Shown here piece by piece: positions 43,179-52,141 of a stretch of 64,000 nucleotides of DNA. Position numbers and translations under genes: made by a program. The number at the start of each line of letters is the position of its first letter. Position 1 is the first letter of the stretch. Under the pieces are notes generated by a model. The model was given only the letters and a program-made list of their open reading frames with translations. It made no database searches and had not been told where the DNA came from. The DNA comes from an uncultured Eubacteriales bacterium (lineage in GTDB: Bacteria > Bacillota > Clostridia > Oscillospirales > Acutalibacteraceae), in contig CAKUFK010000001.1 of the NCBI GenBank assembly GCA_934647945.1, forward strand, positions 186,001 to 250,000, read 5' to 3'.

Positions 43179-46100
43179 ATGTTTTCACGTTACAGCGTCA
43201 AGAAGCCCCTGACCGTCGTCCTGGCCGCCCTGATGGTGGTACTGCTCGGGGTGATCTCTTTCACCAAGATGCGCACCGACCTGCTCCCCGAGATGGACCT
43301 GCCCTACGTGGCCGTGGTCACCGTCTACGCGGGCGCCAGCCCCGAAAAGGTGGAAACCGGCGTCACCAAGCCGCTGGAAAGCGCCCTGTCCACCGTCAGC
43401 GGCGTACATACGGTCACCAGTATCTCACAGGAGAACACCAGCATGGTGATCTTCGAGTTCGAATACGGCACCAACATGGATCGGGCCGTTATCGATATGA
43501 ATAACAAGATGGGTACCGCCACCGCCTCCATGGACGATGCGGTAGGGACCCCTATCCTCATGCAGATCAATCCCGACATGCTGCCGGTGATGATCGCCAG
43601 CGTGGATGTGGAAGGCAAATCCTCCAAGGATATCACCCCCTTGGTTTCCGAGACGGTGGTCCCCGCCTTCGAGCGCCTGAACGGCGTGGCGTCGGTGGAG
43701 GCTATGGGGCTGATCGAGCGGCAGCTCAAGGTGTCTCTCAGCCAGCAGAAAATCGACGCCCTCAACGACCGTATTCTGGAAGCGGTGGACCAGAAGCTCG
43801 CCGAGGCCCAGGAGCAGCTCCGGGAGGGAGAAACCGCCCTGGAAGAGGCACGGGCCGCTTTTGAGAAAGAGAGCGCCGCCAAAACCGAGGAGCTGACCAA
43901 AGCCGGCCTCGAACTGGAACAAGGCAAAAATCAGCTCCAGCAGGGACTTTCCACCATCGCCGCCGGCCTGCTCACCGCCGAGAGCTCCAAGACCCAGCTT
44001 TCCGCCCTGCGGGAGGCGGCCGCGGACCTGATGGGAAATCTCTCCCAGAGCGGGACAGAGCTGCTGGGGCCGCTGGGCGAACTGCTCGAGAAAGCGCAGG
44101 CGCTCGGTGTCCTTACGCCCGAGCAGGCCGACGCCATCCTGGCGGGGCTGGACGGCACTGCCGGGGACATCCGCGGATCGGTGGAAGAGCTGCTTGCCAA
44201 GCTGGACGGCGCCATTGAAGAAGCCGACGCGGGGATCGCCGAGGCCAAAGCCCGGCAGGCGGAGCTGTCTGCCGGGCTCGACGAGATCTTGAACGGGGAA
44301 CAGCAGCTTGAGCAGGGCAAGATCGCCCTCTCGACCGGCCTGGCCGACGCCAAGCGACAGATCGAAGAAAACGCCGCCGCCCTGGAACAGGCCCGCGCCA
44401 CATTCGAAAGTTCCCGGGATACCGCTTTGGAGCAGGCCGGGGTGGATGGTCTCGTCACCATGCAGACCGTCAACACCCTGCTGGCGGCCAACAATTTCTC
44501 CATGCCGGCGGGAAGCCTTGCCGAGGACGGCGGGACGGTTCCGGTCAAGGTGGGGGATCTCTTTTCCAGCGTGGACGAAGCGGAGCAGATGCCCCTGTTC
44601 TCCGTATCCGCCGGGGAGATCGGCACCATTCGCCTGTCCGATGTGGCCGACGTGTTCGAGACCGACAACGCTGGAGAGACCTACGCCAAAATCAACGGAA
44701 ACGATGGTGTCCTGCTGACCATGCAGAAGCAGAGTACCGCCTCCACCACGGAGGTCTCCGACCTCATCCGGGAGACCATGGCAGAGCTGGAGGCCGCCGA
44801 ATCCGGCCTGCATCTGACCGCGCTGAACGATCAGGGACAGTATATCCACATCGTGGTCGGCTCGGTGCTGCAAAACCTGCTCATGGGCGGCGCGCTGGCT
44901 ATCGTCATCCTGTTTTTCTTCCTGCGCAGCATCAAACCCACCTTCATGGTGGCGGTCAGCATTCCCCTGAGCCTGGTACTCGCCGTGGTGCTGATGTATT
45001 TTTCCGGCGTCACCCTCAACGTCATCTCCTTAGCGGGGCTGGCGCTCGGCGTCGGCATGCTGGTGGACAACAGCATCGTGGTCATTGAAAACATTTACCG
45101 TCTGCGGGCGCAGGGGATGTCCGCGGCGAACGCGGCGGTCAAGGGCGCATCCCAGGTGGCCGGGGCCATTGCTTCCTCCACCCTGACCACCATCTGCGTC
45201 TTCCTTCCCCTGGTCTTTACCGAGGGAATCTCCCGCCAGCTCTTCACCGACATGGGCCTGACCATCGCCTATTCCCTGATGGCCAGTCTTCTCATCGCCC
45301 TGACCCTAGTCCCCTCTCTCTCCTCCCTGCTGCTGGGACGGGTGAAGCAAAAGCCGGAAGGCCTGTTCGGCAAATTCGTGTCCGGCTACGCCCGCTCCCT
45401 CTCCTTCACTCTGCGGCACAAGGCACCTGTACTGATCGGCGCGGCGGTGCTGCTGGGGGTAAGCGTTTTTGGTGTCACCCGGATGGGCACCGCCTTCATG
45501 CCCGACACCGACTCCAACCAGATTTCCGTATCTCTAACCACTCCTGACGGTACTTCCACAGCCGAAACCCAGGCAATCAGCGACCAGGTGATCGGACGGA
45601 TCCAGGGGATCGAGGGGGTCCAGACCGTCGGCGCGATGCAGGGCGGGGACCAGGCGGTGACGATGTACGTCCTGCTCACCGACGGCAAGCGGGGTACCAG
45701 CCAGGAGATTTCCCGCCGGATCGTCGAGGAGACCGCGGACATGGGCTGTGAGATCACTGCCTCCGGATCCGGAATGGATATCTCCGCCATGGCCGGCTCG
45801 GGGCTGCAAATCGACATCACCGGGGACGACCTCGACACCCTGCGGCGGATCGCCGGGGACATCGCCGCCCTGGTGGAAGGAACCCCCGGCACAGCCGAAA
45901 TCTCGGACGGTATGGATAAGACAAGTCCCGAAATCCGCATCACGGTGGATAAGGAAAAGGCCGCCGCCTACAACCTGACAGTGGCCCAGGTGTACCAGAG
46001 CATCGCCGGGGCCCTGCAGACTGAATCCACCGCCACCACCCTGTCCGCCGACGCGGGCGGTATGCCGGTGGTGGTGGTCCGGGCAGAGGAGGACCAGCTG

Positions 46101-46934
46101 AACAGAGACGGGCTTCTCGCCTTCCCCCTGACCGGCAAGACCGACGAAGGAGAGGTGTCCGTCACCCTCGGGGATATCGCCAGGGTGGAGGATGCCGAGG
46201 GGCTCCAGTCCATCCGCCATTCCGACCGGGTCCGCACCCTGTCGGTGACGGCTGAGATCGATCCGGACCACAACATCGGCTTGGTCAGCCGGGAGGTTCA
46301 GAAAAAACTGGACGGCTATACCGTCCCGGAAGGCTACCGGGTCACGCTGACCGGTGAAAACGAAACCATCAACAGCACCCTGCGGGATCTAGTGCTCATG
46401 GTGCTGCTGGCCCTGGTCCTCATCTACGCCATTATGGCCGCCCAGTTCCAGTCCCTGCTCTCCCCCTTCATCGTCATGTTCACCATTCCCCTGGCTTTCA
46501 CCGGCGGCCTGCTGGCCCTGTGGATCCTGGGCTTCGATCTGAGCGTGGTGGCCATGCTGGGCTTCCTGGTCCTCTCGGGCGTGGTGGTCAATAACGGCAT
46601 CGTCTTTGTCGATTCGGTCAACCAGCTCCGCCTGGAAGGAATGGAGAAACGGGACGCCATCGTGGAGACCGGCCGCCGCCGGATCCGGCCCATCCTGATG
46701 ACCGCCCTGACCACCATTCTGGGCCTGTTCACCACCGCCCTGGCCGTGGGACAGGGAGCCGACCTGCTCCAGCCCATGGCCGTGGTCATCATCGCGGGCC
46801 TGGCTTACGCCACTCTGCTGACCCTCTTTATCGTACCCGCTCTGTACGACATTTTCCGCCGGAAAGAGTTAAAGCGGGTCGAATTGGACGACGATAGGCC
46901 GGATGCCTCCGATCCGGCCCCGCAGCAGCCCTGA
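43179..46934 (+). CDS. RND-family exporter with a coiled-coil insertion
   Basis: 1251 residues of the AcrB/HAE RND family. Twelve membrane segments are arranged 1+5 and 1+5 around two large external loops; the proton-relay region is GVGMLVDNSIVVIENIYRL and the C-terminal repeat unit has GVVVNNGIVFVDSVNQLR. The first external loop contains an extra block of about 235 residues (about 197-430) rich in Glu, Ala, Gln and Leu with heptad character, inserted before LAANNFSMPAG. No adapter or outer-membrane gene is adjacent, as expected in a Gram-positive cell, and the insertion may replace an adapter. Substrate unknown: drugs, lipids or peptides. Confidence 0.93.
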   Translation: MFSRYSVKKPLTVVLAALMVVLLGVISFTKMRTDLLPEMDLPYVAVVTVYAGASPEKVETGVTKPLESALSTVSGVHTVTSISQENTSMVIFEFEYGTNMDRAVIDMNNKMGTATASMDDAVGTPILMQINPDMLPVMIASVDVEGKSSKDITPLVSETVVPAFERLNGVASVEAMGLIERQLKVSLSQQKIDALNDRILEAVDQKLAEAQEQLREGETALEEARAAFEKESAAKTEELTKAGLELEQGKNQLQQGLSTIAAGLLTAESSKTQLSALREAAADLMGNLSQSGTELLGPLGELLEKAQALGVLTPEQADAILAGLDGTAGDIRGSVEELLAKLDGAIEEADAGIAEAKARQAELSAGLDEILNGEQQLEQGKIALSTGLADAKRQIEENAAALEQARATFESSRDTALEQAGVDGLVTMQTVNTLLAANNFSMPAGSLAEDGGTVPVKVGDLFSSVDEAEQMPLFSVSAGEIGTIRLSDVADVFETDNAGETYAKINGNDGVLLTMQKQSTASTTEVSDLIRETMAELEAAESGLHLTALNDQGQYIHIVVGSVLQNLLMGGALAIVILFFFLRSIKPTFMVAVSIPLSLVLAVVLMYFSGVTLNVISLAGLALGVGMLVDNSIVVIENIYRLRAQGMSAANAAVKGASQVAGAIASSTLTTICVFLPLVFTEGISRQLFTDMGLTIAYSLMASLLIALTLVPSLSSLLLGRVKQKPEGLFGKFVSGYARSLSFTLRHKAPVLIGAAVLLGVSVFGVTRMGTAFMPDTDSNQISVSLTTPDGTSTAETQAISDQVIGRIQGIEGVQTVGAMQGGDQAVTMYVLLTDGKRGTSQEISRRIVEETADMGCEITASGSGMDISAMAGSGLQIDITGDDLDTLRRIAGDIAALVEGTPGTAEISDGMDKTSPEIRITVDKEKAAAYNLTVAQVYQSIAGALQTESTATTLSADAGGMPVVVVRAEEDQLNRDGLLAFPLTGKTDEGEVSVTLGDIARVEDAEGLQSIRHSDRVRTLSVTAEIDPDHNIGLVSREVQKKLDGYTVPEGYRVTLTGENETINSTLRDLVLMVLLALVLIYAIMAAQFQSLLSPFIVMFTIPLAFTGGLLALWILGFDLSVVAMLGFLVLSGVVVNNGIVFVDSVNQLRLEGMEKRDAIVETGRRRIRPILMTALTTILGLFTTALAVGQGADLLQPMAVVIIAGLAYATLLTLFIVPALYDIFRRKELKRVELDDDRPDASDPAPQQP

Positions 46935-46954
46935 TGAGGCCGCCTCGATAGAAA

Positions 46955-46983
46955 CGAAGCCCCGGCCGGGAGCCGGGGCTTCG
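46955..46983. terminator. Bidirectional terminator between the RND and HAD genes
   Basis: CGAAGCCCCGGC (46955-46966) with its complement at 46972-46983, a 12-bp perfect stem between two converging genes. Confidence 0.75.
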
Positions 46984-46994
46984 TGCTGTTTGTT

Positions 46995-47798
46995 TCAGGC
47001 CAATCCGAACACTTGCCGCAAGGTGTCGCACACCCCGTCCTCGTCGTTGGTTTTGCCGGTGACGAACCGGCAGCGGGCCAGCAGCTCGGGGTGGCCGTTT
47101 TTCATGCCGTAGCTTTGCCCGCAGGCCTCCATCATTTCACAGTCGTTGAGGTAATCGCCGAAGGCCATGCAAGCATCCGGAGAGATCCCGTCCCGCCGCT
47201 GCAAAAAGGCGAGCGCGCTCCCTTTGTGGGCGGACGGGTTGCTCACATCCACCCAGTGCTCGCCCGACAGCGTCACCTTGAGGGTCGGATACCGTGCACA
47301 CAAGGCCGGATACACCGCCTCTTCCGCCGATCCGGGCACGTAAATCGTCACCTTGCAGATCCGGTCCTTACCAGGCACCCCGTAAAGGTCCTCCACATGC
47401 TCCAAACGGTCGTAATACAACCGAACCTGCTCTTCCAGAGCGGGATCCTCCCGTTCGATATAGGTGGCCAGCACCCCACAGAGGCCGGGCACCGCGCCAG
47501 GCAGCGCGGTGCTCTCGGCAATCAGGGAACGCACATCCTCCTTCCGCATTTCGTCATAAAAGAGGAGCTCCCCTTTTTCAAACACCGCCGCGCCGTTTTC
47601 CGCCACGAAAGTCAGACGGTCCGCAACCGGGCGGAACAGCGATTCCAGGTTATAATATTGGCGCCCGCTCGCGATGACGAACCGGATACCCCGGCCGGTG
47701 AGCTCCCGGATCATCGGAAAAATCCCCGCCGGCAGGCGGCTTCGGGAATCCAGCAGGGTGCCGTCCATATCGGCGGCGATCAGACGGATCGGCGTCAT
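46995..47798 (-). CDS. Cof-type HAD-IIB phosphatase
   Basis: 267 residues. Motif I DMDGTLLD (nucleophile D10, acid D12), motif II in FVIASGR, Lys in the segment SAHKGSALAFLQ and motif IV GDYLNDCEMM, with the IIB cap in the middle. The family dephosphorylates sugar phosphates and similar small molecules; the substrate is not predictable. GAGGAGG precedes the ATG. The gene-free stretch to its right (47799-48189) contains only its own promoter and that of the next gene. Confidence 0.93.
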   Translation of the reverse strand: MTPIRLIAADMDGTLLDSRSRLPAGIFPMIRELTGRGIRFVIASGRQYYNLESLFRPVADRLTFVAENGAAVFEKGELLFYDEMRKEDVRSLIAESTALPGAVPGLCGVLATYIEREDPALEEQVRLYYDRLEHVEDLYGVPGKDRICKVTIYVPGSAEEAVYPALCARYPTLKVTLSGEHWVDVSNPSAHKGSALAFLQRRDGISPDACMAFGDYLNDCEMMEACGQSYGMKNGHPELLARCRFVTGKTNDEDGVCDTLRQVFGLA

Positions 47799-47849
47799 GT
47801 CACATCCTCCTCAAGCAGGGGGGGTCGTTCTTCCCCGGCGATTATCCTC

Positions 47850-47878
47850 AGTGTATCAAGATCCCGTCCCCCTGTCAA
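47850..47878 (-). promoter_or_regulatory. Promoter of the HAD phosphatase gene
   Basis: On the minus strand consensus TTGACA (47873-47878), 17 bases, TACACT (47850-47855). Confidence 0.7.
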
Positions 47879-48090
47879 AGAGCGGCGGTCAATTTTTCCC
47901 CTTTGTCCAGATTCCCTGCGTTTTACCCGCCGGATCCGTCTATTTTGTCCCGCTTCCGCGGACGGTATCCCCTGTTCCGGCGCTCGTCCCCCCGGCGGCC
48001 GTTATTCCGGGAAGGAGCGGATCGGTTCCACACAAAAAGACGGAATCCCTCTCCGATTGGACAAATTTACGAAATCGTCACAAAAACCCC

Positions 48091-48118
48091 TTTACATTGC
48101 CGCGCCATGTTGTATAAT
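48091..48118 (+). promoter_or_regulatory. Promoter of the phosphotransferase-like gene
   Basis: TTTACA (48091-48096), 16-base spacer, TATAAT (48113-48118). Between 47879 and 48090 I see no other feature. Confidence 0.65.
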
Positions 48119-48189
48119 ATAGATGGATAATCCCGGTTATCCGAATAGAATGGATGCGCAATCCGCAGCCGCGAAGGGAGTACACCAGC

Positions 48190-48936
48190 ATGGAACTGAC
48201 CAATTTGATTTCCACCAGCGATACCGTTGACATCTACAAGGTCGGCAATATGGCCGTGAAGCTGTTTAAAGAGGGGACGGCCAAAACCGCCGCTCTCTAT
48301 GAAGCACTGACCCATTCCCGCGTCGAGGCGACCGGGCTGCGCGTCCCCGTCATCCATGAGGTGTCGGTCATCGGCAACCGCTGGGCCATCCATATGGACT
48401 GCATCGAGGGCGAAACCCTGGCCGACCGGATGAAGAAGGATCCGGCCAATATGGACCGCTATATCGAGCAGATGCTGGATATCCAGCTCGAGATCCATTC
48501 CAAGATCACCCCGAAGCTCAGCAAACTCAAGGATAAGCTGAACCGCCTGATCAATTCCCTCGACTGCATCGACGACGTCAAAAAATACGAGCTGCTCACC
48601 CGCCTGGACAGTATGCCCAAGCACGTCAAGCTCTGCCACGGTAATTTCATGCCGGAAAATATCATCCTCAGCGACAAGGGCACCTATGTCGTCGATTGGG
48701 TCGCCGCCCGCCAGGGCAACGCCAGCGCCGATGTGGGCAAAACCTATCTGCTCCTCTGCCTGAAAATGCCGGATATTGCGGAAAAGTACCTCAACCTTTT
48801 CTGCGAAAAGACCGGGACCAGCAAGCGGTACGTGCAGGAGTGGCTGCCCATCGTGGCCGCCGCCCGCCTGACCGAGGAAATCCCCGAGGAAAAGGATTTC
48901 CTGATGAAATGGCTGGATGTCGTCGCGTACGAATAA
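48190..48936 (+). CDS. Aminoglycoside-phosphotransferase-like kinase with Asn in place of the catalytic Asp
   Basis: 248 residues of the APH/choline kinase-like fold (TIGR02172-like group): the N lobe has VGNMAVKLFKEG, with Lys as ATP contact, and the hinge is MDCIEGETLADRM. The usual catalytic loop HGDxxxxN reads HGNFMPEN (His150-Gly-Asn152), so the base Asp is replaced by Asn, while the metal Asp (D169 in VVDWVAARQG) remains. Activity may be lost or altered. The start is ATG 48190 with AAGGGAG upstream. It has its own promoter and no functional neighbour, and I see no evidence that it confers resistance. Confidence 0.85.
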   Translation: MELTNLISTSDTVDIYKVGNMAVKLFKEGTAKTAALYEALTHSRVEATGLRVPVIHEVSVIGNRWAIHMDCIEGETLADRMKKDPANMDRYIEQMLDIQLEIHSKITPKLSKLKDKLNRLINSLDCIDDVKKYELLTRLDSMPKHVKLCHGNFMPENIILSDKGTYVVDWVAARQGNASADVGKTYLLLCLKMPDIAEKYLNLFCEKTGTSKRYVQEWLPIVAAARLTEEIPEEKDFLMKWLDVVAYE

Positions 48937-49142
48937 ATCCGTCTCTCTTGAGCAGGGCGGGTTCCTCCGGGAACCTGCCCTGTTTTTCGTCCTTCCCTCC
49001 CGTTTCCGCTTGCTAAACTCGACGCTCTTTGCTAAAATGGAAGCGGACTCGACCTCTTTTCGGCCGCTTCGGCTGGCTATATATGAGCGAACCGCCCAAA
49101 TTTTAAGTCTATTTCTTGTGTAATACTGTGAATATACCGGGA

Positions 49143-49171
49143 TTGACAGCGGGCGGCGGATGCCGTATAAT
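49143..49171 (+). promoter_or_regulatory. Promoter of adhE
   Basis: Perfect consensus TTGACA (49143-49148), 17-base spacer and TATAAT (49166-49171). Confidence 0.85.
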
Positions 49172-49175
49172 GAAG

Positions 49176-49193
49176 TTGTTAAAAAAATAACAA
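49176..49193. promoter_or_regulatory. Rex operator at the adhE promoter
   Basis: TTGTTAAAAAAATAACAA is an 18-bp inverted repeat differing at one position from the Rex consensus TTGTTAANNNNTTAACAA. It covers the expected transcription start, so Rex bound at low NADH/NAD+ would block transcription. No rex gene is in the window. Confidence 0.82.
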
Positions 49194-49250
49194 TTTATGA
49201 GTTTGTGGGCAAGCAGTCAAGTACAATCAAAAAATGGGAGGAACCCGATC

Positions 49251-51866
49251 ATGGAGAAAAAGGATCAAAAGGCCGTCCCCCTGGTGGACAATCTGGACGC
49301 GCTGAATGAAAAGCTGCGGCAGGTGCGTGAGGCACAGCGGGCGTTCGCCACCTATACTCAGGAACAGGTGGACAACATCTTCTACGCCGCGGCCATGGCA
49401 GCCAACCGGCAGCGGATCCCGCTTGCCAAGATGGCGGTGGCGGAGACCGGCATGGGTGTGGTGGAAGACAAGGTTATCAAAAACCATTACGCCGCTGAGT
49501 ACATTTATAACCAGTATAAGAACACCAAGACCTGCGGCGTACTCGAGAGCGATCCGGCCTTCGGGGTGCAGAAGATCGCGGAGCCCATCGGCGTGGTGGC
49601 GGCAGTCATCCCCACCACCAACCCCACCTCGACCGCCATTTTCAAGGCCCTCCTCTCCCTGAAAACCCGCAACGGCATCGTCATCAGCCCCCATCCCCGT
49701 GCCAAGAAGTGTACCATCGAGGCGGCCCGTGTGGTGCTGGAGGCGGCGGTGGCGGCCGGTGCACCCGAGAACATCATCGCCTGGATCGACGTGCCCTCCC
49801 TGGAGCTGACCAACGCGGTCATGAAGGAGGCCGACATCATCCTCGCGACCGGCGGCCCCGGCATGGTCAAGGCGGCCTATTCCTCCGGCAAGCCCGCCCT
49901 GGGCGTGGGCGCCGGCAACACCCCTGCCATTATCGATAAATCGGCTGACATCCTGCTGGCCGTCAACTCCATCATCCACTCCAAAACCTTCGACAACGGG
50001 ATGATCTGCGCCTCTGAGCAGTCGGTCATTGTGGACAAGAAGGTGTATGCCGCCGTCAAAAAAGAGTTCGCGGCCAGAGGCTGCTATTTCCTGAATCCCG
50101 AGGAAACCGAGAAGGTCCGCAAGACCATCCTGATCAACGGCGCCCTCAACGCCAAAATCGTCGGCCAGAAAGCCCACACCATCGCCGCCCTGGCGGATGT
50201 AAAGGTGCCGGAGGAGACCAAAATCCTCATCGGCGAGGTGGAGAGCGTGGACATCGAAGAGGAATTCGCTCACGAGAAGCTCTCCCCTGTCCTGGCCATG
50301 TACAAGGCGGACTCGTTCGAGGACGCGGTGAAAAAGGCGGAACAGCTCGTCGCTGACGGCGGCTACGGCCACACCTCCTCCCTGTATATCGACGCGGTGA
50401 ACGAAAAGGAGAAGATCGGCCGCTTCGCCGCGGCTATGAAGACCTGCCGCATTCTCGTCAACACCCCCTCCTCCCAGGGCGGCATCGGCGACCTGTATAA
50501 CTTTAAGCTGGCTCCTTCCCTGACGCTGGGCTGCGGCTCCTGGGGCGGCAACTCGGTCAGCGAGAACGTGGGCGTCAAGCACCTGCTCAATATCAAGACC
50601 GTGGCCGAGAGGAGAGAGAACATGCTGTGGTTCCGGGCGCCTGAAAAGGTCTACTTCAAGAAGGGCTGCATGCCGGTCGCTCTGGATGAGCTCGGCACCA
50701 TCATGCACAAGAAAAAGGCGTTCATCGTCACCGATACCTTCCTGTATCAAAACGGCTACGTCAAGCCCATCGAAGAGAAGCTGGACGAGATGGGGATCCA
50801 GCACACCTGCTTCTATGAGGTAGCCCCCGATCCCACCCTCACCTGCGCCAAGCAGGGCGCCGCGGCCATGACCGCCTTCGGCCCCGATGTCATCATCGCC
50901 CTGGGCGGCGGCTCCGCCATGGACGCCGGCAAGATCATGTGGGTGCTCTACGAGCATCCGGAAGCCAATTTCGCCGACATGGCCATGGACTTCATGGACA
51001 TCCGCAAGCGGGTCTATACCTTCCCCGAAATGGGCAAAAAAGCCTATTTCGTGGCGGTGCCCACCTCCTCTGGCACCGGCTCCGAGGTCACCCCCTTCGC
51101 CATCATCACCGACGATTCCTGCGGCGTCAAGTATCCGCTGGCCGACTACCAGCTCCTGCCCAACATGGCCATCGTGGACGCGGACAACATGATGAACCAG
51201 CCCAAGGGCCTGACCAGTGCCTCGGGCGTCGACGTCCTCACCCACGCTCTGGAGGCCTACGTCTCGGTCATGGCCAGCGACTACACCGACGGCCTGGCCC
51301 TCAAGGCCATGAAAAGCGTGCTGACTTACCTGCCCTCCGCCTATGAAAACGGCGCCAAGGATCCCATTGCCCGGCAGAAGATGGCCGACGCGGCCTGCCT
51401 GGCCGGCATGGCCTTCGCCAACGCTTTCCTGGGCCTCAACCACTCGATGGCTCACAAGCTGGGCGCCTACCACCACCTGCCCCACGGCGTGGCCAACGCC
51501 TTGATCCTCACCGATGTCATGCGCTACAATGCGTCTGAGACCCCCACCAAAATGGGCACCTTCCCGCAGTACGCTTATCCCCACACCCTCTCCCGCTATG
51601 TGGAATGCGCCCACTACTGCGGTATCGTGGGCAAAAACGACCAGGATACCTTCGAGAAATTCCTCGCCGCGATCGAAGATCTCAAAGAAAAGGTCGGCAT
51701 CAAGAAAACCATCAAAGACTATGGCATCGACGAACAGACCTTCCTCGACACCCTCGACGAAATGGTCGAAAACGCCTTCGATGACCAGTGCACCGGCGCG
51801 AACCCCCGCTATCCCCTCATGAGCGAGATCAAGGAGCTCTATCTGAAAGCCTATTACGGCAAATAA
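49251..51866 (+). CDS. adhE: Bifunctional acetaldehyde-CoA/alcohol dehydrogenase AdhE
   Basis: 871 residues. The N-terminal CoA-acylating aldehyde dehydrogenase domain has its Cys near 253 (NGMICASEQ), and the linker leads to a C-terminal iron-dependent alcohol dehydrogenase (GSEVTPFAIITDD; metal ligands in LNHSMAHKLGAYHHLPHG). The enzyme reduces acetyl-CoA to ethanol, uses two NADH and forms spirosome filaments. ATG 49251 follows GGGAGG by 9 bases. It has a consensus promoter and a Rex operator, so it should be induced when NADH is high, and it ends at a near-perfect terminator. Confidence 0.97.
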   Translation: MEKKDQKAVPLVDNLDALNEKLRQVREAQRAFATYTQEQVDNIFYAAAMAANRQRIPLAKMAVAETGMGVVEDKVIKNHYAAEYIYNQYKNTKTCGVLESDPAFGVQKIAEPIGVVAAVIPTTNPTSTAIFKALLSLKTRNGIVISPHPRAKKCTIEAARVVLEAAVAAGAPENIIAWIDVPSLELTNAVMKEADIILATGGPGMVKAAYSSGKPALGVGAGNTPAIIDKSADILLAVNSIIHSKTFDNGMICASEQSVIVDKKVYAAVKKEFAARGCYFLNPEETEKVRKTILINGALNAKIVGQKAHTIAALADVKVPEETKILIGEVESVDIEEEFAHEKLSPVLAMYKADSFEDAVKKAEQLVADGGYGHTSSLYIDAVNEKEKIGRFAAAMKTCRILVNTPSSQGGIGDLYNFKLAPSLTLGCGSWGGNSVSENVGVKHLLNIKTVAERRENMLWFRAPEKVYFKKGCMPVALDELGTIMHKKKAFIVTDTFLYQNGYVKPIEEKLDEMGIQHTCFYEVAPDPTLTCAKQGAAAMTAFGPDVIIALGGGSAMDAGKIMWVLYEHPEANFADMAMDFMDIRKRVYTFPEMGKKAYFVAVPTSSGTGSEVTPFAIITDDSCGVKYPLADYQLLPNMAIVDADNMMNQPKGLTSASGVDVLTHALEAYVSVMASDYTDGLALKAMKSVLTYLPSAYENGAKDPIARQKMADAACLAGMAFANAFLGLNHSMAHKLGAYHHLPHGVANALILTDVMRYNASETPTKMGTFPQYAYPHTLSRYVECAHYCGIVGKNDQDTFEKFLAAIEDLKEKVGIKKTIKDYGIDEQTFLDTLDEMVENAFDDQCTGANPRYPLMSEIKELYLKAYYGK

Positions 51867-51880
51867 CCCTCCCCCCATAC

Positions 51881-51918
51881 AGCAGGCGGCGCATCGATCG
51901 ATGCGCCGCCTGCTTTTC
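51881..51918 (+). terminator. Terminator of adhE
   Basis: A perfectly palindromic stretch from AGCAGGCGGCGCATCGA to its complement (51881-51914), followed by TTTT. Confidence 0.88.
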
Positions 51919-52068
51919 GTATAGCGGTATGGTCTCATAACACCAGATTCCAGGTCACAGAATGCCAACCTTAAGGCAATCCGTGAGCAGAAAATGAGGA
52001 CCTTGCGACTGGAAGACGGTTAAAATTGCCCTTTTCAGTCCCATTTTCATGTTGTATCCCGATTTTTA

Positions 52069-52098
52069 TTGCCTATTTTTGGATCGGCATGGTATGCT
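52069..52098 (+). promoter_or_regulatory. Possible promoter of the GLUG surface protein gene
   Basis: TTGCCT (52069-52074), 18-base spacer, TATGCT (52093-52098). The region from 51919 to here is otherwise featureless. Confidence 0.4.
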
Positions 52099-52141
52099 GA
52101 ACTGGATGCTTTATCTTATTATTATATAAAAGGAGGTCAAC

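Noticed and set aside
48190..48936. Aminoglycoside resistance gene
   Set aside because: The fold matches, but the catalytic Asp is replaced and similar proteins are widespread with no resistance role; nothing in the context supports resistance.
49227..51968. A 913-codon open frame opposite adhE
   Set aside because: Same cause: antisense of a codon-biased, high-GC gene, with no ribosome site or recognisable motif.
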